From contig NZ_JAKSXZ010000110.1 in assembly GCF_022829465.1 (NCBI RefSeq), positions 186,001 to 250,000 on the forward strand: DNA of 64,000 bases, read 5' to 3'. Position numbers and translations under genes: made by a program. Below are positions 47,646-57,082 of the stretch, in pieces. This stretch comes from Methylobacterium sp. J-067 (GTDB taxonomy: Bacteria; Pseudomonadota; Alphaproteobacteria; Rhizobiales; Beijerinckiaceae). The notes under the pieces were generated by a model that did no database searches, was not told the DNA's origin, and saw nothing but the letters and a program-made list of their open reading frames with translations. The number at the start of each line of letters is the position of its first letter. Position 1 is the first letter of the stretch.

Positions 47646-48788
47646 ATGGAGAACACCGACTCGCCACGCCGCCTCGTCTTCATCGCCACCGAGGATTGGT
47701 TCTTCGCCTCGCACTTCCTGCCGATGGCGCGGGCGGCGGTGGCGATGGGCCTTCAAGTGTCGGTCGTGGCGCGGGTGCGCGACCACGCCGAGATCATCGC
47801 CGCGACGGGCGCTCGCGTCGTGCCCTTCGAGGCCGAGCGGTCGAGCCTCAATCCGATGGCGGCGGGCTATGCGGCGGGGCAACTCGCCGCGATCCTCAAG
47901 GCGCTGAAGCCGGATATCGTCCATTGCATCGCCCTGCGCTCGATCCTCGTCGGGGGCACGGCGGCGGCGATGGCCGGCGTCTCCGGGCGCGTCTTCGCCG
48001 TCACCGGGCTCGGGCTGATCGGCGCCCGCGAGGACCGCATCGGCCGCACCGGGCGTCTCGCCCTGCGGGCGCTGATCCGCGGGCCGCTCGCCACTCGACG
48101 GACGCGCTTCCTGTTCGAGAACCCGGACGATGCGCTGGCGCTCGGCCTCGACCCGTCCGACCGCACGGTGACGGTGGTGGGCGGCGCGGGCATCGACCCC
48201 GCCCTTTCCACGCCGACGCCCCTGCCGCCGCTCCCGCCCCTGCGGGTCGCCCTGGTGGCGCGGATGCTCTGGTCGAAGGGCGTGGACATCGCCGTCGAGG
48301 CCGTCCGCCTCGCGCGGCAGGGCGGCGCGCCGGTCGAACTCTCGCTCTACGGCGCCCCCGATCCAGGCAACCGCCGGGCGATCCCCGAGGCGACGCTCTC
48401 CTCCTGGAACGGGGAGGGGATCACGTGGCACGGGGCGACGCGTGACGTGGCCTCGGTCTGGGCCGCGCATCACGTCGCCTGCCTGCCCTCGCGCGGGGGT
48501 GAAGGCCTGCCGCGCAGCCTGCTGGAAGCCGCCGCCGCGGGACGCGCCTGCCTGACCACCGACGTGCCGGGCTGCCGCACCCTGGTCCGTGACGGCGTCG
48601 AGGGGCTGATCGTCCCGCCGGGCGATGCGGGGGCGCTCGCGGCGGCTTTGTCGCGCCTCGCTGCCGACCCGGCCCTCGTCGCCCGAATGGGGGAGGCCGC
48701 CCGCGCGCGGATCGAGACCGGCGGCTTCACCGAGACGGCCGTGACAGACGCCACCTGCCGTCTCTGGCGCGACCTTCTGGATACGTGA
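47646..48788 (+). CDS. Glycosyltransferase family 4 protein
   Basis: A GT-B enzyme of 380 residues. The N-terminal half begins RRLVFIATEDWFFASHFLPM, typical of polysaccharide glycosyltransferases. The C-terminal half has RVALVARMLWSKGVDIAVEA and the donor-binding ExGLPRSLLEAAAAGRACLTTDVPG block. A nucleotide-sugar donor and an envelope glycan acceptor are likely but not identifiable. It is coupled by a GTGA overlap to the methyltransferase gene downstream and is divergent from topoisomerase IB. Confidence 0.85.
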   Translation: MENTDSPRRLVFIATEDWFFASHFLPMARAAVAMGLQVSVVARVRDHAEIIAATGARVVPFEAERSSLNPMAAGYAAGQLAAILKALKPDIVHCIALRSILVGGTAAAMAGVSGRVFAVTGLGLIGAREDRIGRTGRLALRALIRGPLATRRTRFLFENPDDALALGLDPSDRTVTVVGGAGIDPALSTPTPLPPLPPLRVALVARMLWSKGVDIAVEAVRLARQGGAPVELSLYGAPDPGNRRAIPEATLSSWNGEGITWHGATRDVASVWAAHHVACLPSRGGEGLPRSLLEAAAAGRACLTTDVPGCRTLVRDGVEGLIVPPGDAGALAAALSRLAADPALVARMGEAARARIETGGFTETAVTDATCRLWRDLLDT

Positions 48789-49450
48789 CTATGCGCCCGC
48801 CCGACGATCCCGAAGGCTTCATCCGCACCAACACGCGGCTGCTGCCGGTGCCGCACGCGCCGGAAATCCGCCTGCATGTCGCCGACGAGGCGACCGCGCT
48901 GTGGCAGCGCACGGAGGACGAGCTTCAGGAGATCGGCCTGCCGCCGCCCTTCTGGGCCTTCGCCTGGGCGGGCGGGCAGGCTCTGGCCCGCTACCTCCTC
49001 GACAACTCCGCCCTCGTGGCCGGCAAGCGCGTGGTGGACTTCGCCTCCGGCTCGGGCCTCTGCGCCATCGCGGCCTGCCTCGCCGGCGCCGGGCATGTGA
49101 CCGCGAGCGACCTCGACGCCTTCGCCGTGGCGGCGATCCGCCTCAATGCGGCACAGAACGGTGTCTCCGAACGGATCGCGCCGACGCAGGCCAATCTGAT
49201 CGGCGCCGCCTTCGACGCCGACATCGTCCTCGCGGCGGATGTGTTCTACGAGCGGGACCTCGCCGCGACGGTGACGGACTGGCTCATCGGCCTGCAGCGC
49301 GAGGGACGCACGGTGCTGATCGGCGATCCCGGCCGCACCTATCTGCCGAAGGACAGGCTCACCTGTCTGGCGACCTATACGGTGCCGGTGATGCGCAGCC
49401 TGGAGGATGCCGAGGTGAAGCGCAGCCATGTCTGGCGGCTGAACGACTGA
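48785..49450 (+). CDS. Class I SAM-dependent methyltransferase (ETFB-lysine methyltransferase-like)
   Basis: A protein of 221 residues. The SAM loop reads VVDFASGSGLCAIAA, and LPPPFWAFAWAGGQALARYLLD upstream is typical of the protein-lysine methyltransferase family 16 group that includes bacterial ETF-beta methyltransferases. The ADVFYERDL block is the substrate-side motif. GTG 48785 overlaps the glycosyltransferase stop; ATG 48791 is an alternative. Target protein not proven. Confidence 0.8.
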   Translation: MTMRPPDDPEGFIRTNTRLLPVPHAPEIRLHVADEATALWQRTEDELQEIGLPPPFWAFAWAGGQALARYLLDNSALVAGKRVVDFASGSGLCAIAACLAGAGHVTASDLDAFAVAAIRLNAAQNGVSERIAPTQANLIGAAFDADIVLAADVFYERDLAATVTDWLIGLQREGRTVLIGDPGRTYLPKDRLTCLATYTVPVMRSLEDAEVKRSHVWRLND

Positions 49451-49548
49451 GCGGAGGCGTTTCGCAACCCGAAGGCGCTACTCGACTTGTCTGGTGGGCG
49501 GCCCGTTCTTTGCGCCACCGGCCCCACCTGATTCAAAGGTGTACCATC

Positions 49549-50148
49549 GTGACACTCACGCCGCGCATTCCCCGCGTCGTCGCCTTCGCCGCCAGCGCCA
49601 AGCGCCCGGCCCGGACACGCTTCCTCGTCGAGGCGGTGGCGGCCGAGCTGTTCCGCCTGCGCCGGATCGACCTCCGGGTCTACGATCTCCTCGATGCCGG
49701 CCCCGGCCTCGGCGCAACGCAGCGTTCGGACCTGACCCTGCCCGCCGCGCGGATGATCGACGCCATCGAGTCGGCGGACGCCCTCATCCTCGGCACGCCG
49801 GTCTACCAGGGCGGTTATGCGGGCCTGTTCAAGCATGTCTTCGACTTCATCGACCCGGCGAAGCTCGCCGGACGCCCGGTGGTGCTGACCGCCACCGGCG
49901 GCGGGCTGCGCCACTCGCTGGTCGTCGAGCATGCGATGCGGCCGCTCTTTGGCTTCTTCGCCGCCCATGTGGCGCCGACCTCGGTCTATGCCGGGCCGGA
50001 CTGTATCACCCATGAGACCGTGACCGACCCGGCCATCGCCAAGCGGATCACGGCGGCGGCGAGCGAACTCTCCGCGCTCATCGACGTCGCCCGTGCGGCC
50101 GAGGTTGCGACAACGACGCGACACACGTTCGAAACCTCCGCAGGTTAG
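49549..50148 (+). CDS. NAD(P)H-dependent FMN reductase, MsuE/SsuE-like
   Basis: A flavodoxin-fold protein of 199 residues from GTG 49549. The start PRVVAFAASAKRPARTRFLV and the block GTPVYQGGYAGLFKHVFDFI match the MsuE/SsuE FMN reductases that supply reduced FMN to alkanesulfonate monooxygenases. No ssuD/msuD monooxygenase or transporter lies nearby, so it may serve another flavin-dependent oxygenase. AAAGGTG lies upstream of the start. Confidence 0.82.
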   Translation: MTLTPRIPRVVAFAASAKRPARTRFLVEAVAAELFRLRRIDLRVYDLLDAGPGLGATQRSDLTLPAARMIDAIESADALILGTPVYQGGYAGLFKHVFDFIDPAKLAGRPVVLTATGGGLRHSLVVEHAMRPLFGFFAAHVAPTSVYAGPDCITHETVTDPAIAKRITAAASELSALIDVARAAEVATTTRHTFETSAG

Positions 50149-50227
50149 AACCGCTCGACACGCTGCCACGCTCGGTGCCACCCTTGGACCGCCGCCGCGT
50201 CGCGGCGCGCGATCGTCCGGAGGGTGC

Positions 50228-50842
50228 ATGTCTGGTTCCTCGATTCCCTCGCGGCAGGTCGGTGGCCCCGTCCTTCCGGCGACCTACACCACCGCCTCCG
50301 GCATTCCCCGCTACAACCCGCTCTCCCAGGCGTTGCACTGGCTGACGGTCGTCCTGTTCCTTGCCATCCTGCCGCTCGCCTGGGTCGCCCTGGCGCTGCC
50401 GAACGGCGAGACGAAGGGCACGATGTTCGTGCTCCACAAGTCGACCGGTTTGACTATCCTCGCGGTGGTGGTGATCCGCATCGTGTGGCGGATGATCAGC
50501 CCGGCGCCGGCCGATCCGAAGACCCCGAAGGCTCTCGAACTCATCGCCCGGGTCAACCACTGGCTGCTCTACGCCATCTTCCTGATCATGCCGGTGAGCG
50601 GCTACCTGCTGAGCGCCTTCTCCGGCCGCGCGACCCCGTATTTCTGGCTCTTCACCATTCCCGGCCTGGAGAAGAACGAGTCCCTGCACAACGCCTTCGA
50701 GACGGTGCACGTCTTCGGCCAGTTCGCCGTGTATCTCCTCGTCGCCCTGCACATCGCCGGCACGGCATGGCACCTCGTGATCCGCCGCGACGGCGTGCTG
50801 GAGCGGATGCTGCCGGTGCAGGATGGGCGCGGCAGCCGCTGA
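50228..50842 (+). CDS. Cytochrome b561 family protein
   Basis: A protein of 204 residues with four predicted membrane helices. Candidate heme ligands are the histidines in SQALHWLTV, VLHKSTGLT, RVNHWLLYAI and ALHIAGTAWH, the usual four-helix b561 pattern. These inner-membrane proteins move electrons between quinone and periplasmic acceptors. ATG 50228 is preceded by GGAGGG; the open frame reaching back to 50093 is not needed. Confidence 0.87.
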   Translation: MSGSSIPSRQVGGPVLPATYTTASGIPRYNPLSQALHWLTVVLFLAILPLAWVALALPNGETKGTMFVLHKSTGLTILAVVVIRIVWRMISPAPADPKTPKALELIARVNHWLLYAIFLIMPVSGYLLSAFSGRATPYFWLFTIPGLEKNESLHNAFETVHVFGQFAVYLLVALHIAGTAWHLVIRRDGVLERMLPVQDGRGSR

Positions 50843-50845
50843 GCG

Positions 50846-51760
50846 CTACGGCGTCACCTTCCGCAGGACCAGGGTGACGCCCGTTTCGGGATCGCGCCGC
50901 CAGCCGCCATCCCCGTTCGGGACGAGATCGATCGTGTGGCCGCGCTTGGCCACCATCGTCATCCGGCCGTTGGCGAAACGCCACGTCACGGGATCGAACA
51001 CCTCCATCCCGTCGTCGTGGCACCCCGGCAGAAGCTTCACCGTGCCATTTGCCGACAGGCCGAGGCGGCAGGTGCCCTGCTGGCGCAGTCGGTCGAGGCG
51101 ATAGGTCCCGGCCTGCTGCAATAAAGCCGGAACGGGGGCGGGCGCCGCCGCCGCTGTGGCGGGCTCCCCCGGGGACGGCACGGCGGCTGGCATCGCGGCG
51201 GGCGTCGCCACATTCTGGGTCGGCGTCGCCTCGGCGCCGGGCGGGCGCATCCCCGCGGTATCCAGGGGTACGAGGCTGTAGGTCTCGCCGTTCTCCGTGG
51301 CGGCATAGCTCCGGCGGTCCTGCCGGCGCTTGAACAGCAGCACCGGGCGGACATTGGCGTCCACCAGCCGCACCGCATCCTCCGCGTAGAGCCAACCCGC
51401 GACATTGGCCATGAAGGGCAGCGAGCGGCGGCATCCGGCGGGGAAATTCACCTTCTGCCCGGCCGGACCCCTGTCCGGCAGCAGCGTCATCACGCAGCGG
51501 CGGTTCGTGCCGTCGCGGGACAGGTCCCAGGTGCCGGGCACCTCCGCGACCTTGGTCGGCAGCGTGTCCTCGGGAAAGGCCGGAATCGACGGGACCGCAG
51601 CGGGCGTCGGCGGGGCCGGCGGCGTCGTGAGGGTGTCCTCCGGCAGCTGTGCGCCGAGGGAGAAGCCCAGCGCGGGGGACAGCGCATCCTGCTGCGCGAA
51701 CGCCGCGACCGGCGTGAGCGCCAGGGCCGCCGCGAGGACGAGGGGGGCGGTGGGCGTCAC
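50846..51760 (-). CDS. Secreted protein with two AprI/Inh-type protease-inhibitor domains
   Basis: A protein of 304 residues. From GTG 51760 a signal peptide follows (PLVLAAALALTPVAAFA). Two related domains, about 76-165 and 219-304, each have the GTWDL/GTYRL start and a cysteine pair (RRCVMTLLP...AGC and GTCRLGLS...PGC) of the AprI/Inh metalloprotease inhibitor family, separated by a Pro/Ala-rich linker. They presumably act in the periplasm. The GTG overlaps the stop of the dehydrogenase gene (GTGA). No serralysin-type protease is nearby. Confidence 0.7.
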   Translation of the reverse strand: MTPTAPLVLAAALALTPVAAFAQQDALSPALGFSLGAQLPEDTLTTPPAPPTPAAVPSIPAFPEDTLPTKVAEVPGTWDLSRDGTNRRCVMTLLPDRGPAGQKVNFPAGCRRSLPFMANVAGWLYAEDAVRLVDANVRPVLLFKRRQDRRSYAATENGETYSLVPLDTAGMRPPGAEATPTQNVATPAAMPAAVPSPGEPATAAAAPAPVPALLQQAGTYRLDRLRQQGTCRLGLSANGTVKLLPGCHDDGMEVFDPVTWRFANGRMTMVAKRGHTIDLVPNGDGGWRRDPETGVTLVLRKVTP

Positions 51761-52725
51761 GCCTTCGGGCTCCAGGGCGTCTCGGCGACGGGGGTGATCG
51801 GCCCGCGCCCTTCGAACCACGACAGCACGTTGTCGACGACGAGCTGTGCCATGGCAGTCCGGGTGTGCTCCGAGGCCGAGCCGACATGCGGCAGCAGCAC
51901 GGTGTTCTCCAGTGCCATCAGCTCGGAGGGGACATGCGGCTCCTGCTCGAACACGTCGAGCCCGGCCCCGTGGATCGTGCCGGCCTTTAAGGCCGCGATC
52001 AGCGCCGCCTCATCGACCACGCTGCCGCGCGCGACGTTGACGAGGATGCCTTCCGGCCCGAGGGCCTGAAGCACCTCGGCATCCACGAGGTTCTTCGTCT
52101 CGGCGCCGCCGGGCGCCACGACGATCAGCACATGCACCGCCTTGGCGAGGCCGACGGGGCTGTCGTGATAGGCATAGGCCACGCCCTCCTGCCGGCTGCG
52201 GCCGTAATAGGCGATCTCCACCTCGAAACCTTCGAGCCGCTTGGCAATGGCACGCCCGATCCGGCCCAGCCCGAGGATGCCGACCCGTCGCCCGCGCAGG
52301 GAGGCGGTGAGCGGGAAGGGCGCCTTCGGCCAGTGGCCTTCGCGCAGATAACGGTCGGCCTGGGGCAGACGGCGGATCGTCGCCAGGACGAGGCCGATGG
52401 CGAGGTCCGCGACCTCATCCGTCAACACGTCGGGGGTGTTGGTGACGACGATGTTCCGCTGCGCGGCAGCCTTCGCATCGACCGCATCGTAGCCCACGCC
52501 GAAATTCGCGATGAGTTCGAGGGCGGGGAGGCGGTCCATCAGCGCGCCGTCCACGCCGCCGCCGACGCACAGGCCCCGGATGCGCGGGCCGACCTCGCGC
52601 AGCAGCGCCTCGGGATCGGCCGCGCCGTCGAGGCGATGGACCGTGAAGCGGCTGTCGAGGGTGCTCGCGACCAGCGGGTGCATCCTGCGCAGGAGCAGGA
52701 TTTCGGCGGGCTCGGCTCCGGGCAT
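51757..52725 (-). CDS. D-2-hydroxyacid dehydrogenase (glyoxylate/hydroxypyruvate reductase-like)
   Basis: A protein of 322 residues. The NAD(P) motif is GRRVGILGLGRIGRAIAKRL, with catalytic Arg in VNVARGSVVDE, Glu in LDVFEQEP and His in LLPHVGSASEHTR. The layout is that of GhrB-like reductases acting on glyoxylate and hydroxypyruvate; substrate is not certain. ATG 52725 (PGAEPAEILLLRRMHPLV) is preferred to 52782 because it matches the family N terminus. It is coupled to the inhibitor-domain gene. Confidence 0.86.
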   Translation of the reverse strand: MPGAEPAEILLLRRMHPLVASTLDSRFTVHRLDGAADPEALLREVGPRIRGLCVGGGVDGALMDRLPALELIANFGVGYDAVDAKAAAQRNIVVTNTPDVLTDEVADLAIGLVLATIRRLPQADRYLREGHWPKAPFPLTASLRGRRVGILGLGRIGRAIAKRLEGFEVEIAYYGRSRQEGVAYAYHDSPVGLAKAVHVLIVVAPGGAETKNLVDAEVLQALGPEGILVNVARGSVVDEAALIAALKAGTIHGAGLDVFEQEPHVPSELMALENTVLLPHVGSASEHTRTAMAQLVVDNVLSWFEGRGPITPVAETPWSPKA

Positions 52726-52913
52726 CGTGGCGGGCCTCGTGTCGGGAAAAGGCGGAGAGGAGAGCGGTACGAGCGAGGGCATACGCTGTTGTGTCGGGCT
52801 TCCGCTAGAACCGGCATGCGCCGCCTCTTCCGAAAACGCCCGCCGATCCTTACTAAGGAGCTTCGGACAGGAGCGACAGCGCCGCCGAGGCCATTCCCGA
52901 AGACAGCAAGACC

Positions 52914-54326
52914 ATGACCAGCCCTCGCACCCTCTACGACAAGATCTGGGACGACCATGTCGTCGATGTCCAGCCGGACGGCACCAGCCTCCTCTACATC
53001 GACCGTCACCTCGTACACGAAGTGACGAGCCCCCAGGCGTTCGAGGGGCTTCGCGTCGCCGGCCGCAAGGTCCGCGCGCCGGGCAAGACGCTCGCGGTCG
53101 TGGATCACAACGTGCAGACCTCGGACCGCACGAAGGGCATCGACGATCCGGACAGCCGCATCCAATTGGAGGCGCTGGCCGAGAACGTGCGCGACTTCGG
53201 CATCGAGTTCTACGATGCCCTCGACCGCCGCCAGGGCATCGTCCACATCATCGGGCCGGAGCAGGGCTTCACCCTGCCGGGCCAGACCATCGTCTGCGGC
53301 GATTCCCACACCTCGACGCACGGCGCCTTCGGCGCGCTGGCCCACGGCATCGGCACCTCTGAGGTCGAGCATGTGCTCGCCACGCAGACGCTGGTGCAGA
53401 AGAAGGCCAAGAACATGCGGATCACCGTCGACGGCAAGTTGCCGGCGGGGGTGACGGCCAAGGACATCATCCTGGCGATCATCGGCGAGATCGGCACGGC
53501 CGGCGGCACCGGCCACGTGATGGAATATGCCGGCGAGGCGATCCGCGCCCTCTCGATGGAGGGCCGGATGACCATTTGCAACATGTCGATCGAGGGCGGC
53601 GCCCGCGCCGGCATGGTCGCTCCCGACGAAATCACCTTCGCCTACGTGAAGGACCGGCCGAAGGCGCCGAAGGGCGAGGCCTACGACCGGGCGCGGGCCT
53701 ATTGGGAAAGCCTCGTGACCGACGAGGGCGCCCATTTCGACCGCGAGGTTCGCCTCGACGCGGCCAACCTGCCGCCGCTGGTGAGCTGGGGCACGAGCCC
53801 CGAGGACGTGATCTCGATCCAGGGCCTGATCCCCGATCCGGCCGCGATCGCCGACGAGAACAAGCGGCAATCGAAGGAGAAGGCGCTGGCCTATATGGGC
53901 CTGACGCCGGGCACGAAGATCACCGACATCGCCCTCGACCGCGTGTTCATCGGCTCCTGCACCAACGGGCGGATCGAGGATCTGCGCGAGGTCGCGCGGG
54001 TGGTGGGCGAGCGCAAGGTCCACCAGAACGTCTCGGCGATGATCGTGCCGGGCTCGGGCCTCGTGAAGGCGCAGGCCGAGGCCGAGGGTCTCGACAAGAT
54101 CCTCAAGGCGGCGGGCTTCGACTGGCGTGAACCGGGCTGCTCGATGTGCCTGGGCATGAACCCCGACAAGCTGCGGCCGGGCGAGCGCTGCGCCTCGACC
54201 TCGAACCGCAACTTCGAGGGCCGCCAGGGTCCTCGCGGCCGCACGCACCTCGTCTCCCCCGCGATGGCGGCGGCGGCGGCGGTGGCGGGCCGTTTCGTGG
54301 ATATCCGCGAGTGGCCGAACGCCTGA
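52914..54326 (+). CDS. leuC: 3-isopropylmalate dehydratase large subunit
   Basis: A protein of 470 residues of the aconitase superfamily. It isomerises isopropylmalate in leucine synthesis together with LeuD. The 4Fe-4S ligands lie in GSCTNGR and [12 protein letters not shown], and the substrate blocks [14 protein letters not shown] and [16 protein letters not shown] NRNFEGRQG are present. leuD is not adjacent in this window. tRNA-Leu(CAG) lies 92 bp downstream, and the leader has no visible leucine attenuator peptide. Confidence 0.95.
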   Translation: MTSPRTLYDKIWDDHVVDVQPDGTSLLYIDRHLVHEVTSPQAFEGLRVAGRKVRAPGKTLAVVDHNVQTSDRTKGIDDPDSRIQLEALAENVRDFGIEFYDALDRRQGIVHIIGPEQGFTLPGQTIVCGDSHTSTHGAFGALAHGIGTSEVEHVLATQTLVQKKAKNMRITVDGKLPAGVTAKDIILAIIGEIGTAGGTGHVMEYAGEAIRALSMEGRMTICNMSIEGGARAGMVAPDEITFAYVKDRPKAPKGEAYDRARAYWESLVTDEGAHFDREVRLDAANLPPLVSWGTSPEDVISIQGLIPDPAAIADENKRQSKEKALAYMGLTPGTKITDIALDRVFIGSCTNGRIEDLREVARVVGERKVHQNVSAMIVPGSGLVKAQAEAEGLDKILKAAGFDWREPGCSMCLGMNPDKLRPGERCASTSNRNFEGRQGPRGRTHLVSPAMAAAAAVAGRFVDIREWPNA

Positions 54327-54418
54327 GCGGAAGAAATTGGCGGCGCGGCGGAATCGCGATTGACGCAGGCCCCTGCGCCGCCTAAACGAACCCCGTCGCC
54401 GGCCAAGGCCGACGGCGA

Positions 54419-54503
54419 GCCCAGGTGGCGGAATTGGTAGACGCGCTGGTTTCAGGTACCAGTCTCGCAAGAGGTGAAGGTTCGAGTCCTTTCCTGGGCA
54501 CCA
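54419..54503 (+). tRNA. tRNA-Leu (anticodon CAG)
   Basis: 85 nt with encoded CCA and a long variable arm as expected for class II tRNAs. Acceptor stem GCCCAGG/CCUGGGC is perfect. The anticodon stem CUGGU/ACCAG holds the loop UUCAGGU, giving CAG. It lies between leuC and the polysaccharide locus, a position where genomic islands often begin, but no duplicated tRNA end was noticed. Confidence 0.95.
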
Positions 54504-54571
54504 TCAGCGGCCTAAAGCGCTGATCCGCAGAAGACCCCCTACAAAACTCAGTCGATCACGGCCGAACCGGT

Positions 54572-55765
54572 TCAGAGCTTGAATGCGCTGAAGCGGCCGA
54601 GCCATGCGCGCATCCGGCGGTCGAGCTCCGGGCGGGTCCGCAGGTGGCCGACGAGGAGGGCGCGGGCGGCAGGTGCGAGACCGCGCCAGCTCAACGGCCG
54701 AACGACGTCCACGAGCGGCAGCGTCTCGCAGCCGAAGCGGCGCTTGTAGTCGTAATTGCCGATGCTGAAATCGAAGGTGCGGACGCCCTCCGCGTGCAGG
54801 GCCGCCATGGTCCGCTCGATGATCAGACGGCCCGGCGAACAGTTGGCCCACTTACCACCCGTCTGGCCGATGCGGATCATGATGTAGCGGTCGCCCTGGC
54901 GCAGTCCGAGGAGACCCGCCACCATCTCTGGCTCGGCATCGCCGTCCGCCATCAACGCCGTCAGCACGGCGCTGCCATCGGCAAGTGCCCGGTCCACAAG
55001 ACGGCGGTAGAACGCGGCGACGTCGGGCTCGTTGAGGAAGTATTCCGCCCCCAAAGACGCCATCCGCGTTTCCTGGCGCTGATCGATCGCCGCCAGCAGG
55101 TTCTGCGCCTGCTCCGGCTCCGTCACCCGCACGAAGGCCGCGCCGGGATTCTTCGAGAAGACCCGCCAGCTGCGCTCCAGCTCCTTGCGCACGGTCTTCT
55201 CGAGGCCCGTCCTTCGCCATCCGTCGTAATCGCGGTCGATGCGAATGACGTTGCCGTTCAGGGCGCAGGCGACCGCGCCCGGCAGCAGCGTGAGCGGGTT
55301 CGGCCGGTGGCCCTGGTCGGCCTCCATCTTGGCGAGGCGGATCAGGTCGGCGCGCGGCAGAGCGCGGCGCACGGCGCGCCACAGGCGGATCGCCTCGGCC
55401 CGACTGCGCGGCGCGGCCGGGCCCAGGAGCGGGGCGTTGTAGTCGGTGAGATTGAGGTCGGCGAACTCGATCACCCGCAGCTTGCCGATGCGCCGCATCA
55501 CCAGGGGAAGCTCCAGGGCGAGGTCGCCGGTCCGCCCGTCGCGGATCGTTACGACGAGCGTCGTGACGTCCTCGCGGCCGGCCAGGGTTTCGTACCAGCT
55601 GTCGAGCCACGTCGCCGTCTGGAAGATCGTCGGTGCGAAGCCGCCACGGAACGCCGACTCACCGGCCTGCCGTGCGACCTCGACCCGGTACTCGACCGGG
55701 GTCGCAGGCCGCCCGGCGAGGCCGTGCGCCGGGGAATGACCGAGTTCGCGATTCAGAACGGTCAC
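54572..55765 (-). CDS. GNAT (BioF2/CelD-like) acetyltransferase
   Basis: A protein of 397 residues from GTG 55765, which overlaps the stop of the cupin gene. The BioF2-like acyltransferase fold is suggested by FAPTIFQTATWLDSWYETLA at the N terminus and the C-terminal GKWANCSPGRLIIERTMAAL and FDFSIGNYDYKRRFG. Such proteins often add acyl groups in exopolysaccharide or cellulose loci. The partner polymer is unknown. This is the last gene of the minus-strand polysaccharide locus. Confidence 0.75.
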   Translation of the reverse strand: MTVLNRELGHSPAHGLAGRPATPVEYRVEVARQAGESAFRGGFAPTIFQTATWLDSWYETLAGREDVTTLVVTIRDGRTGDLALELPLVMRRIGKLRVIEFADLNLTDYNAPLLGPAAPRSRAEAIRLWRAVRRALPRADLIRLAKMEADQGHRPNPLTLLPGAVACALNGNVIRIDRDYDGWRRTGLEKTVRKELERSWRVFSKNPGAAFVRVTEPEQAQNLLAAIDQRQETRMASLGAEYFLNEPDVAAFYRRLVDRALADGSAVLTALMADGDAEPEMVAGLLGLRQGDRYIMIRIGQTGGKWANCSPGRLIIERTMAALHAEGVRTFDFSIGNYDYKRRFGCETLPLVDVVRPLSWRGLAPAARALLVGHLRTRPELDRRMRAWLGRFSAFKL

Positions 55766-56745
55766 GCCGCCGCCTGGGCATCGATGATCTGGCCGGGATT
55801 GGCGCCGTCGAGGCGGAAATCGACCACCCGGCGGGCATGTCGCTCGCGCTTGACCCAGCGGCTGTTGCGCAAAGCCTTCTGCAGCACCGCCTTCGACCAA
55901 TAGGACGGCCCAGAGATCGAACGGCTCTTCGGCGCGATGCCGAGCCGGTGACGCAGCAGGCCGTTGGCGAGGTTCAGGTTCTGCAGGCGATGGATCTCCT
56001 CGTTGGTGAAGGAGACCGTCATCGAGACATTCAGGCAGTCGAGGTTCTCGACGCGATGCGGTGCGTTCAACGGCCAGCTCAACATCTGGCCCGGCTCCAG
56101 ATCGAGCACGCGGGCATGCTCGTCGTACCAGGGCTCGTAGGGCAGATCGACCTCGATCTCGAAGAGGGCGATGTCCTCCAGCTGGCGTTCGGTCAGGAAG
56201 GGCGGCGAGTTCGGATAGACGTAGACCCGCTTGCGGCCGATCAACTGCCAGAGATGCTGCCCGGGCAGGTCGGCGTGATAATAGACCTGCGCCCCCGGGG
56301 ACGAGATCAGGATGCCCGCGCTGCGATGGCGGGTCGAGAAGCCCGGCAGGCGCTGGGCCATCTCCTCGAAGACGGCATCGGCGACGTCGGCGAACCGCTT
56401 GTCCACTTTCAGGACGTTGCGCAGGTTCAGCCACATCCGGCCCTTGGAGATCGCGTCGATCACCGCCTCACCGGGGAGGCCGCCGGTGTCGCCCTCGCGC
56501 CAGAAGCGCCGGCCGCCGCGCCCGCCCATATGGATCAGACTGTACTGATCGCGCGGGTAGGTATCGATCAGCTGCGCCAGCGATTCGCGCGAGAAGAGCG
56601 GCATCGTGTGCAGTCGGTGCTGCAGGCGCAGGGGCTGGTGCCCCCAGAGCGCCGTGTGCTGGTCGGACCAATCGGTGAAAACTGGGTCGCTGCTCTTCAC
56701 GTCCATCACAACCTCGCGCCGCCATCCTGTCTCGTCTTGGGACAT
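55762..56745 (-). CDS. Cupin-like (JmjC-type) protein
   Basis: A protein of 327 residues. The central block VYYHADLPGQHLWQLIGRKR has HxD spacing, and the later PLNAPHRVEN supplies the third His, so a Fe(II)/2-oxoglutarate-type facial triad is possible. The C-terminal tail is basic (HARRVVDF). Cupin-8-like hydroxylases sometimes modify sugars or proteins in surface-polymer loci. It overlaps the GNAT gene (GTGA), implying linked expression. Reaction unknown. Confidence 0.7.
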   Translation of the reverse strand: MSQDETGWRREVVMDVKSSDPVFTDWSDQHTALWGHQPLRLQHRLHTMPLFSRESLAQLIDTYPRDQYSLIHMGGRGGRRFWREGDTGGLPGEAVIDAISKGRMWLNLRNVLKVDKRFADVADAVFEEMAQRLPGFSTRHRSAGILISSPGAQVYYHADLPGQHLWQLIGRKRVYVYPNSPPFLTERQLEDIALFEIEVDLPYEPWYDEHARVLDLEPGQMLSWPLNAPHRVENLDCLNVSMTVSFTNEEIHRLQNLNLANGLLRHRLGIAPKSRSISGPSYWSKAVLQKALRNSRWVKRERHARRVVDFRLDGANPGQIIDAQAAA

Positions 56746-57082
56746 GCCGTATTACGCACGTCCCGTTAGTCCTGATTCGGTTCTAACACTGGATCGATAT
56801 TGGCCAAGCGGTTTAGCATATCCGCGATAGTGCAACTCGAGGGCCATGAAGACAATCGCCGCCTTGGGGCGAATGTCCATCGTATGGAAGCGGGCAGACC
56901 GAGGTCGCACTCTGCGACGACCGCATGGAGAAGCGACGGGCCGCTTGCCATCTCACGCACCTCGAAGGGCCAGGGTTCGGGATAGTCGGTTTGTTTCGGT
57001 GGCATCAATGCGGTGGGAATACTCAATTCACCGGCATGACGTCTGGATGACTTGGAATTCGGCGTTTGGCAGAACTGCACAT
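56746..57082. other. 337-bp low-GC gap between GH10 and cupin genes
   Basis: This stretch is clearly less GC-rich than the genes around it. An open frame runs through it on the minus strand from a GTG at 57086 overlapping the GH10 stop, to 56766 (106 codons), but codon third positions are not GC-biased and no signal or motif is visible. I treat it as probably a leader or promoter region of the cupin gene, or foreign DNA. Confidence 0.4.

Noticed and set aside
54419..54503. tRNA-Leu as an integration site for a genomic island carrying the polysaccharide locus
   Set aside because: No integrase gene and no repeat of the tRNA 3' end was noticed in the following 9.5 kb; the island idea stays unsupported within this window.
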